From positions 1 through 22,207 of the IMG/VR virus record IMGVR_UViG_3300020428_000104: a stretch of 22,207 nucleotides of DNA; one strand, written 5' to 3'. This document shows, in pieces, positions 6,182 to 11,642 of this stretch (the stretch's first letter is position 1; every line of letters begins with the position of its first letter). The notes beneath the pieces are model-generated. The model was not told the DNA's origin. It saw nothing but the letters and a program-made list of their open reading frames with translations, and did not search any database. This DNA comes from a virus. Both the position numbers and the translations under genes were made by a program.

Positions 6182-6847
6182 CAAGGTTTAGTTGATCTTG
6201 GAACTCCAGCTGCTGATAGCATTGTAAATTCTATGATTGCTACCGATGCTGTTAACGCAGATTCTATTGTAGCTAATGCTGTAGGTGCTTCAGAGATTAA
6301 TGTTTCTGGCAACGGTACTGCGGGTCAAGCTCTATTGTCTGATGGTGATGGTACGTTTTCTTTTGGCACTGCAGGAGGTATACGACAGGTAAAACAATTT
6401 ACAGCAAATGGTGAGTTTACTACTGCTAGTACAAGTTTTACAGCTACAGGATTAATTACAGCAGCTTTTGATAATGCTATTGCTTCAGGAAGTAAAGTTC
6501 TTGTGCAGTTAGAGGCTATTGTTGGTGAAAACTATCATGGCTCTTGGGCTGGGCATATGGGTGTTACTGTACTCGATGGATCAACTAATATTGGAAATGA
6601 TGGAAATAGTTCTTTTCGTTCTATTCATGCGTCTACAGCTGGTAACTCTTCTGGTACAACTCAGTATTTGATTATGATGCTTTACGGTTCAGTATTACAT
6701 ACGCCAGCAACCACAACGCCTAGTTACACTATATCTATGAAATCACATAGTTCATCTATGACTAGAAGTATAGGATCTCCTGTAAACAGTTCAGCTAGTT
6801 ATGATAGCGGTGGAACACGACTAACAATATATGAGGTGACAGTATGA
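5903..6847 (+). CDS. Tail fibre / receptor-binding protein 1
   Basis: 314 residues behind AAGGAG (5891-5896). Residues 1-93 form a beta-rich module (ITVASGHGARFPSL, LIDTSNNLEIIKVTARSTD, SGDRIELR) that is also the N-terminus of the later 546-residue fibre. Next is a short repetitive shaft-like stretch (DSIVNSMIATDAVNADSIVA) and a GNGTAGQALLSDGDGTFSF module, both common in phage fibres. The last 160 residues, from about residue 155, are a distinct beta-rich domain likely to be the receptor-contacting tip. The shared N-terminus most plausibly docks on the tail, with the tip setting specificity (inference). The last bases overlap the next start (ATGA). Confidence 0.72.
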   Translation: MSVKFANNAHSTLASSVSTSATSITVASGHGARFPSLSSGEYFYATLIDTSNNLEIIKVTARSTDVLTATRAQESTSARAFASGDRIELRVTAQGLVDLGTPAADSIVNSMIATDAVNADSIVANAVGASEINVSGNGTAGQALLSDGDGTFSFGTAGGIRQVKQFTANGEFTTASTSFTATGLITAAFDNAIASGSKVLVQLEAIVGENYHGSWAGHMGVTVLDGSTNIGNDGNSSFRSIHASTAGNSSGTTQYLIMMLYGSVLHTPATTTPSYTISMKSHSSSMTRSIGSPVNSSASYDSGGTRLTIYEVTV

Positions 6848-7185
6848 GTATTAAAAGAGATGCTATTGCAGCTGCTTATCCTGATGCTGTTTCTATTCTT
6901 GTTCAAGAGGATGGTACTGCAAAGGCGTGGGATAAAGACCATAAAGAAATTACTTTAAGTGATTCTAAGATAAATGAAAAAACGGCTGCGGCTAAAGCTG
7001 CAGTTGATTTAGATAGACTTAGACTAGAAAGGAATGATTTATTAATACAAACCGATTATCTAGCATTGGCTGATAACACAATATCTGATGATATGAAAAC
7101 TTATAGACAGGCGCTGCGTGATATTACAAAGACTTACTCATCGGTAGATGATGAAGGTTTTGCATGGCCAACTAAGCCAGAGTAG
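6844..7185 (+). CDS. Tail fibre assembly / chaperone-like protein
   Basis: 113 residues, coupled by ATGA to the fibre gene before it. The C-terminal half has RLERNDLLIQTDYLALADNT, then YRQALRDITKTYSS and a final WPTKP. This RN-LL--TD-------YRQALRDI---WP pattern is that of phage tail assembly chaperone / fibre-assembly C-terminal domains (Phage_tail_APC type). The N-terminal half (AIAAAYPDAVSILVQEDGTA) is a small alpha/beta part. Its position between two fibre genes that share an N-terminus suggests that it helps one or both fold or attach. It is near the usual length for the family. Confidence 0.68.
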   Translation: MSIKRDAIAAAYPDAVSILVQEDGTAKAWDKDHKEITLSDSKINEKTAAAKAAVDLDRLRLERNDLLIQTDYLALADNTISDDMKTYRQALRDITKTYSSVDDEGFAWPTKPE

Positions 7186-7194
7186 GAGTAGGAC

Positions 7195-7473
7195 ATGGGA
7201 GTTAAAGTAACAAACAACGGGTTCGGAACTCTCTCAGCAGGTATCAATAGTTCTGCTACCACAGTTACTGTTGATTCTGGGCAAGGTGGTCGATTCCCAA
7301 CTTTAGCTAGTGGTGATTTCTTTTTTGCTACTCTTATTGATACAGCTAATAATCTTGAGATTATAAAAGTTACAGCTCGCTCTACTGACTCTATGACAGT
7401 CACAAGAGCACAAGATAATACATCAGCTCGTGCTTTTTCAATCGGTGATAGGATCGAACTTAGACCTACCGCT
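7195..7473 (+). repeat. Fibre N-terminal module, copy 2
   Basis: Partner of 5903-6181. The similarity stops abruptly near residue 93 in both proteins, at IELR-TA, after which the sequences are unrelated. This marks a module boundary. Confidence 0.85.
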
Positions 7474-8835
7474 GCATTATTTGAAAATGCACACTTAGAT
7501 AATACTCCTACATCTACTGGGTCTCTTGGGTTACCAAAAGGTACTACAGCACAACAGCCTACAGCAAGTGCTACTGAAGGTCATATTAGATATGACACTG
7601 ACGATGATGTTGTATATTATTCTAACGGTACAAGTTGGTTAAAAATTTCTGCCCTACAAGTATCTCTTACTTCTGTTACAGGCACTATAATTAATAGTTC
7701 TGCAAGTAATTTAACATTAGCAGGTACTAATTTTGGATCAGGTAATTTAGTTGTATCTTTTACACCTGCGGGTGGCTCAGCTTCAACTGTAACTGTTACT
7801 CCATCATCTCAAACTGCTGCTACTGTAGCAGTCCCAGCAGCTATCTATGGACAATCTGCAAGTACAGTTATTGCTATAAAAGTTACTAATTCTGATGGAA
7901 CTACTTCTAGTACTGTTAATTCAACTGTTGCAGCTGCACCATCAGGAGGAACTGTAACAAATTCTGGCGGTTATCGTATTCACACATTTAATTCGTCCGG
8001 TACATTTGTTAATACACTAGCTAATCTATCTGTTGAATATATTGTAATTGCCGGAGGCGGAGGCGGTGGAGGTGATTTAGCTGGAGGCGGAGGCGCTGGC
8101 GGATATCGTTCGTCTGTTTCTGGTGAGTCCTCTGGTGGTGGTGCATCTGCCGAATCAGCACTTACTCTTTCAGCTCAAAGTTATACAATTACAGTTGGTG
8201 CAGGAGGTGCGGGCGGTGTTGATGGTGCTTCAAGAAATACAGAAGCAACCCGTGGTAATGATGGTTCAGCTTCATCTATTGCTTCCTTAGTTACGACTGT
8301 AGGAGGTGGCGGTGGAGGTGTTTACGGAGCATCCAGTCCGTCATTTAGCAGCTCATCACTAAAAAATGGTCGAGCTGGTGGTTCAGGAGGCGGCGCAGGT
8401 TCTCCAGATAGTGCCGCGCATAATGGTGGAGCAGGAACTTCAGGTCAAGGTTTTGCAGGTGGTAGTTCTTCTTTTGCTAATCCTTATACTTCAGGTGGCG
8501 GAGGCGGAGCTGGTTCTGTAGGCGCAAACGCTGCGAGCGGAACTCTTGGTGGAGCTGGTGGTTCTGGAGTTTCATCTTCAATTACTGGTTCTTCAACTGC
8601 AAGGGCTGGAGGTGGCGGCGGCGCATCTTATGGAACTGGAAGTAACGCATCAGCTGGTGGTGCAGGTCAAGCTGGCGGTGGTAATGGCGGATATAATCTT
8701 AGTAGTACTACTGGGCCGGGTGAAAATGCTGATGCCTATTCAGGTTCAGGCGGCGGCGGAGGTTCTTGGAACGGTGCTCCAATCGCAGGCGGTAATGGAG
8801 GCTCAGGCGTAGTAATAGTGAGGTATCAATTATAA
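7195..8835 (+). CDS. Tail fibre / adhesin 2 with IPT-like domain and glycine-rich tip
   Basis: 546 residues behind AGGAG. Residues 1-93 repeat the N-terminal module of the 314-residue fibre. Residues 94-152 carry a GHIRYDTDDDVVYYSNGTSW segment of the kind found in many phage fibres. Residues 154-247 look like an IPT/TIG immunoglobulin-like domain (LAGTNFGSGNLVVSF and strands to KVTNSDGT). From residue 258 to the end runs a glycine-rich domain with blocks such as AGGGGGGGD, VGGGGGGVYG and SGGGGGAGS separated by short polar loops, ending GGSGVVIVRYQL. That end and pattern match glycine-rich phage adhesins, in which glycine runs pack as polyglycine-II helices and the loops contact the receptor. 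It is the best candidate for the host-range determinant. The next ATG overlaps its stop by one base. Confidence 0.75.
   Translation: MGVKVTNNGFGTLSAGINSSATTVTVDSGQGGRFPTLASGDFFFATLIDTANNLEIIKVTARSTDSMTVTRAQDNTSARAFSIGDRIELRPTAALFENAHLDNTPTSTGSLGLPKGTTAQQPTASATEGHIRYDTDDDVVYYSNGTSWLKISALQVSLTSVTGTIINSSASNLTLAGTNFGSGNLVVSFTPAGGSASTVTVTPSSQTAATVAVPAAIYGQSASTVIAIKVTNSDGTTSSTVNSTVAAAPSGGTVTNSGGYRIHTFNSSGTFVNTLANLSVEYIVIAGGGGGGGDLAGGGGAGGYRSSVSGESSGGGASAESALTLSAQSYTITVGAGGAGGVDGASRNTEATRGNDGSASSIASLVTTVGGGGGGVYGASSPSFSSSSLKNGRAGGSGGGAGSPDSAAHNGGAGTSGQGFAGGSSSFANPYTSGGGGGAGSVGANAASGTLGGAGGSGVSSSITGSSTARAGGGGGASYGTGSNASAGGAGQAGGGNGGYNLSSTTGPGENADAYSGSGGGGGSWNGAPIAGGNGGSGVVIVRYQL
8052..8835 (+). repeat. 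Glycine-codon-rich low-complexity segment
   Basis: Repeated GGAGGCGGAGG / GGTGGCGGC-type runs encode the glycine blocks of the adhesin tip. Local GC is clearly higher than in the flanking genes. The runs are in frame and interrupted, with no exact long tandem unit. Confidence 0.7.
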
Positions 8836-9179
8836 TGGCACACTTTGCAAAAGTAAAAGATAGTATAGTTATAAAAGTAATTGTAGCTGATTCAGATTTT
8901 TTTAAAACGCTCCTTGATGATACCCCCGGAGAATGGGTGCAAACATCTTATAATACATACGGCGGTAAACATTCAGACGGCGGTACACCGCTAAGAAAAA
9001 ATTATGCAGGAATAAATTATAATTATGATGGCGTAGGGTTTTATTCTCCTCAACCATTTCCATCATGGACATTAAACAAAACAACATATTTATGGGAAGC
9101 ACCTTCTCCTTATCCAGATGATGGTAAATTTTATGATTGGGATGAAAGTGCAAAAGGATGGCAAGAAGTTGATGTCTAA
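8835..9179 (+). CDS. Conserved marine-phage tail-associated protein (AHFAKV / SYNTYGG / YPDDGK family)
   Basis: 114 residues starting MAHFAKVKDSIVIKVIVADS. It then has the hallmark strings EWVQTSYNTYGGKHSDGGTP, LRKNYAGINYNYDG, QPFPSWTLN, LWEAPSPYPDDGKFYDW. I recognise this set from many cyanophages, pelagiphages and other marine contigs, where it lies next to fibre genes. Its function is unproven. The middle of the usual N-terminal region seems slightly short compared with relatives I remember. It is aromatic and Pro-rich with no membrane segment, compatible with a small beta domain on the tail. It overlaps the fibre stop by one base and the next start by 8. Confidence 0.75.
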   Translation: MAHFAKVKDSIVIKVIVADSDFFKTLLDDTPGEWVQTSYNTYGGKHSDGGTPLRKNYAGINYNYDGVGFYSPQPFPSWTLNKTTYLWEAPSPYPDDGKFYDWDESAKGWQEVDV

Positions 9180-9339
9180 AGAAATTAAAAGAACACCTCT
9201 TGTGATGATGCCAAACGGAAACTTTCTACGAGGTGATGAGTTTGTAAAGGAAGGAGTGGTCGTTGACGAACCACCTCTTTATGAAAAACCGCCTACGGTT
9301 GAAGACCAGACAGAAGCGGTGAAAGGGCAGAATGAGTAA
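9172..9339 (+). CDS. 55-residue hypothetical protein
   Basis: The product runs MSKEIKRTPLVMMPNGNFLR through FVKEGVVVDEPPLYEKPPTV to KGQNE. The ATG at 9172 is preferred over an in-frame ATG at 9118, which would overlap the previous gene by 62 bases. The chosen start overlaps it by only 8, and the same 8-base overlap recurs at the 3' end. It has no cysteine, signal or membrane segment. The acidic Pro-rich C-terminus looks disordered. No family recognised. The repeated tight overlaps support a real, coupled gene. Confidence 0.55.
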   Translation: MSKEIKRTPLVMMPNGNFLRGDEFVKEGVVVDEPPLYEKPPTVEDQTEAVKGQNE

Positions 9340-9514
9340 AAGACGTATGACAACAGCCGAAATAAATAATGAACTGTTACAACACGAAGCGATTTGCGCT
9401 GAACGTTATAACATGATTTTATCTAGGCTTTCTAGGCTTGAACGTATATTTCTCGGCGCAGCTGGTGCTGTGATTGCGGGATTGTTATCAATAATACTAA
9501 CCTTAATAAACTGA
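9332..9514 (+). CDS. Small single-TM protein at the head of the lysis region
   Basis: 60 residues starting MSKRRMTTAEINNELLQHEA. A charged amphipathic N-terminal helix with CAERYNMILSRLSRLERIF leads to one membrane span (residues ~41-58, AAGAVIAGLLSIILTLI) and a two-residue tail. The HEAICAERY...RLSRLE pattern followed by a terminal span is common in small phage membrane proteins near holin genes, with a layout similar to haemolysin XhlA-type partners. It could be a holin partner, antiholin or membrane anchor. No direct evidence separates these. Confidence 0.62.
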   Translation: MSKRRMTTAEINNELLQHEAICAERYNMILSRLSRLERIFLGAAGAVIAGLLSIILTLIN

Positions 9515-9525
9515 AGGAGGTGATC
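9514..9525 (+). promoter_or_regulatory. Extended 12-base Shine-Dalgarno AAGGAGGTGATC
   Basis: This matches, without mismatch, the complement of the near-universal 16S rRNA 3' tail (GATCACCTCCTT). It ends 2 bases before the ATG at 9528, and its first base is the last base of the previous stop codon. It is the longest anti-SD match I saw in the window; a shorter one (GAGGTGAT) lies at 3758-3765. Confidence 0.8.
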
Positions 9526-9527
9526 AA

Positions 9528-9716
9528 ATGCCGGGTTATATGATGAAAGATAAAAAGAAAAAGAAAATGTACGGCTATGGTGGTGAAGTAAAGAAAAAGA
9601 AAATGTATGGTGGCGGTGGGTCAGTTATTAAAGATTTAGAAACTGCAGCAATAAATGCAATGTCTAAGCTAACTCATTTAAAAATGAAACATTATAATAG
9701 TAAGAAAATAAAGTAA
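9528..9716 (+). CDS. 62-residue Lys/Gly-rich mini-protein
   Basis: The product begins MPGYMMKDKKKKKMYGYGGE, repeats KKKKMYGGGGSV, and ends with a Lys-rich helix (AMSKLTHLKMKHYNSKKIK). Small proteins opening MPGY-MK and carrying KKMYGGG repeats are frequent in marine phage structural regions. Their role is unknown. It has no membrane segment and is strongly basic. The 12-base Shine-Dalgarno immediately upstream implies high translation. It sits between membrane-protein genes but does not resemble a lysis factor. A DNA-binding or virion-internal role is possible by charge alone. Confidence 0.65.
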   Translation: MPGYMMKDKKKKKMYGYGGEVKKKKMYGGGGSVIKDLETAAINAMSKLTHLKMKHYNSKKIK

Positions 9717-9731
9717 AATTAGGAATGGATT

Positions 9732-10202
9732 GTGTTAGAGTACATTGCAGCAGCAAATGCGGCCTATGCCGTTATACGAAAGGCGGTTGAAAATGGCCGT
9801 GAACTAACTTCAGTTGGTAAACAGATTGCTGCTTTTACTGATGCTAAAGACAATTTACAAAAACACGCTAATAAGAAAAAGAATAGTATATGGTCAAACT
9901 TTACAGGTAAAGATGAAAGTGACTTAGAAGAATTTATGGCTCTTGAGGAGATACGAGAGAAAGAAAACGAATTAAAACAAATGATGATATATTTAGGTCG
10001 TCCGGGTTTACACAATGATTATATAGCTTTTTGCGTAGAAGCTAGGAAAAGAAGGCAAGAAGCACAAAAAGAAAAAGAAAGAAGATGGGCAGCATTTATA
10101 GAAGGGTTCCAAAACTGGTCAGCAGGCATATTTATATTTCTAATTATGATAGCTGTTTTGATAGGTGGACTATGGATACTAAGGTATAGAGGGATTATTT
10201 GA
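9732..10202 (+). CDS. 156-residue helical protein with C-terminal TM (conserved marine-phage family)
   Basis: GTG start at 9732 with AGGA about 8 bases upstream; no usable in-frame ATG lies near. Begins MLEYIAAANAAYAVIRKAVE, followed by ELTSVGKQIAAFTDAKDNLQ, a KKKNSIWSNFTGK turn and the strongly conserved-looking EEFMALEEIREKENELKQMM, IYLGRPGLHND. A Lys/Arg/Glu-rich helix then leads to one membrane span near residues 131-150 (AGIFIFLIMIAVLIGGLWIL). I recall this family next to lysis genes in marine phages. With its TM at the C-terminus, the long helical part would be cytoplasmic, the reverse of a classical i-spanin. A holin regulator or membrane-associated assembly factor is possible. Function unproven. 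Confidence 0.65.
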   Translation: MLEYIAAANAAYAVIRKAVENGRELTSVGKQIAAFTDAKDNLQKHANKKKNSIWSNFTGKDESDLEEFMALEEIREKENELKQMMIYLGRPGLHNDYIAFCVEARKRRQEAQKEKERRWAAFIEGFQNWSAGIFIFLIMIAVLIGGLWILRYRGII

Positions 10203-10525
10203 TGCAGAAGAAGCTTCAAAAAGAATCAATGTATGCTGATTATGATGCCAATGATGATGGTATAGTAACTGACGATGAACTAAAGCATGCCAAAGAAATA
10301 AAACAAACAGAGGATGCTTCACGAAAAAACTTAGCTCAACTTCGGATGGCTAGGTTTTCTTTAATTGCAATGGGTGTGTTTACCCTTGCTATGTTCTTTG
10401 TACCTATAGATAGAGTTAACGCATTAGCTGATATCAGCAATTTATTTTATATTACAGGAGGTGGTATAGTTGCCACTTACATGGGGACTACTGCTTGGAC
10501 ACAACGCAGTACAAATGGGAAATGA
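10202..10525 (+). CDS. EF-hand-loop membrane protein, 107 residues
   Basis: The ATG at 10202 overlaps the previous TGA (TGATG) and is preferred to a TTG one codon earlier. Residues 15-26 (DANDDGIVTDDE) are a complete canonical EF-hand loop, with D1, N3, D5, G6, V8, T9 and E12 all as expected for Ca2+ binding. A charged helix follows, then two predicted membrane spans (about 52-69 and 81-98). With both spans crossing, the EF-hand end and the C-terminus lie on the same side. I recall small marine-phage proteins of this layout beside holins. Function unknown; a calcium-responsive lysis regulator or simply a structural Ca2+ site are both possible. It overlaps the next gene by ATGA. Confidence 0.72.
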   Translation: MQKKLQKESMYADYDANDDGIVTDDELKHAKEIKQTEDASRKNLAQLRMARFSLIAMGVFTLAMFFVPIDRVNALADISNLFYITGGGIVATYMGTTAWTQRSTNGK

Positions 10526-10722
10526 TAACAGTGTTTGCATTATACATATACGCAGGAACTGCTTTACAACCACCAATAACATATTGGTACGATGTAAATA
10601 GATGTAGGTATTTTGCCAGTAAGATTATGAATCAGCCCCCCGTGCCGGGTGAAAAGAAACAAAAATTTACAGCTGTATGTAAATTACAAAAAGTAAAAAA
10701 TGGTACTGAAATATACCATTAA
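10522..10722 (+). CDS. 66-residue membrane-anchored protein with two cysteines
   Basis: Start taken as the ATG at 10522, coupled to the previous stop (ATGA), rather than an in-frame TTG at 10495 inside the previous gene. The N-terminus (MITVFALYIYAGTALQPPIT) is hydrophobic and acts as a short membrane anchor or signal-like segment. The remainder is polar and basic, with C28 and C53 that could form a disulfide if periplasmic. Its size and position just before the holin would suit a spanin partner, but there is no lipobox and no Pro-rich outer-spanin region. Family not recognised. Confidence 0.58.
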   Translation: MITVFALYIYAGTALQPPITYWYDVNRCRYFASKIMNQPPVPGEKKQKFTAVCKLQKVKNGTEIYH

Positions 10723-10723
10723 A

Positions 10724-10730
10724 AAGGAGG
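10724..10730 (+). promoter_or_regulatory. Strong Shine-Dalgarno AAGGAGG before the holin gene
   Basis: AAGGAGG begins 1 base after the stop at 10722 and ends 4 bases before the ATG at 10735. It is a non-coupled, strong start within an otherwise overlapping gene row. Confidence 0.75.
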
Positions 10731-10734
10731 ATAT

Positions 10735-11130
10735 ATGCTACAAGCATTAATAGGGCCAGTCACAGGATTACTTGATAAGTTTATTCCTGATGCTGACGAA
10801 AAAGCCAGAATCGCCCACGAGTTGGCGACCATGTCTGAGAAACATGCCCAGCAACTTGCACTTGCCCAAATAGAAGTAAATAAAGCTGAGGCAGCAAGCG
10901 GGTCAATATTTAAGGGCGGCTGGAGACCAGCAGTTGGCTGGGTCTGCGCGATTGCTTTTGCTTATCATTTTATCGTTAAAGATTTAGTTGTATTTGTATG
11001 TGCAGCATCTGGTGTAGAATTACCAGATTTGCCGGAATTTGATATGGGTACACTTTTAACCGTTCTCGGCGGCATGCTCGGAATTGGCGGTTTGAGGACA
11101 TATGAAAAGCAAAAAGGATTAACTAAATGA
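10735..11130 (+). CDS. Holin, 3-TM type
   Basis: 131 residues starting MLQALIGPVTGLLDKFIPDA. A charged helix (residues ~20-50, EKARIAHELATMSEKHAQQL) leads to GSIFKGGWRPAVGWVCAIAF, the signature of the 3TM holin family first described from gene transfer agents (WRP followed by a span). Further hydrophobic segments follow (YHFIVKDLVVFVCAASGV, then GTLLTVLGGMLGIGGLRTYE), with a short basic C-terminus (KQKGLTK). Such holins form membrane lesions that let the endolysin reach the wall. It is directly coupled to the endolysin gene by ATGA. Size and layout are normal for the family. Confidence 0.8.
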   Translation: MLQALIGPVTGLLDKFIPDADEKARIAHELATMSEKHAQQLALAQIEVNKAEAASGSIFKGGWRPAVGWVCAIAFAYHFIVKDLVVFVCAASGVELPDLPEFDMGTLLTVLGGMLGIGGLRTYEKQKGLTK

Positions 11131-11642
11131 GAGAAAACTTTGATAAAGCCCTACAACTTATGCTGAAGCACGAAGGCGGATTTGTAAATCATCCAAGCGA
11201 TCCGGGCGGGATGACTAATTTAGGGGTGACTCAAAGAGTTTATGAAGAGTGGGTTGGCTACGAAGTTGATAAACAAGATATGATGAAGCTTACACCAGAA
11301 GATGTTGCTCCGATATATCTAAATAACTACTGGATAAAAGCAAACTGTGATGAATTACCTTCCGGTTTAGATTATGTAGTTTTTGATTGGGCTGTTAATT
11401 CTGGGGTAAGTAGAAGTTCTAAAGGTGTACAGAAATGTTGTGGCGCTGAACCGGACGGTGTCATTGGGCCAAAGACGTTAGAACTTATTGCAGGACAAGA
11501 TAATAAATATATGGTAGAAAAGTTTAAAGAAATAAGGCAAGATTTTTATGAGGGTCTAAAACACTTTGATACATTTGGAAATGGTTGGACTCGCAGAAAC
11601 GATGAAGCAACAAAAGTTGCTTTGGAAATGGTTGAGGAATAA
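11127..11642 (+). CDS. Endolysin, glycoside hydrolase family 108 (N-acetylmuramidase)
   Basis: 171 residues starting MRENFDKALQLMLKHEGGFV. The HEGGFVNHPSDPGGMTNLGVT motif carries the catalytic Glu (E16) of GH108 muramidases, which cut the peptidoglycan glycan chain. FDWAVNSGVSRSSKGVQKCC, then DGVIGPKTLELI, matches the C-terminal peptidoglycan-binding part usual in this family (PG_binding_3 type). No signal peptide or SAR helix is visible at the N-terminus, so release should depend on the holin whose stop overlaps its start (ATGA). Length is typical (about 165-190). Confidence 0.9.
   Translation: MRENFDKALQLMLKHEGGFVNHPSDPGGMTNLGVTQRVYEEWVGYEVDKQDMMKLTPEDVAPIYLNNYWIKANCDELPSGLDYVVFDWAVNSGVSRSSKGVQKCCGAEPDGVIGPKTLELIAGQDNKYMVEKFKEIRQDFYEGLKHFDTFGNGWTRRNDEATKVALEMVEE

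Noticed and set aside
8052-8330. Possible G-quadruplex runs (GGAGGCGGAGGCGGTGG)
   Set aside because: The GG runs are in frame with glycine codons and interrupted. They are explained by the protein, and two-quartet structures would be weak.
8546-8812. 88-codon second-frame plus-strand open frame within the adhesin
   Set aside because: It is a Val/Leu/Ala shadow of the glycine-rich repeats in another frame, with no own ribosome site.
9732-10202. Classical i-spanin for the 156-residue protein
   Set aside because: Its only membrane span is at the C-terminus, opposite to the N-terminal anchor of i-spanins.
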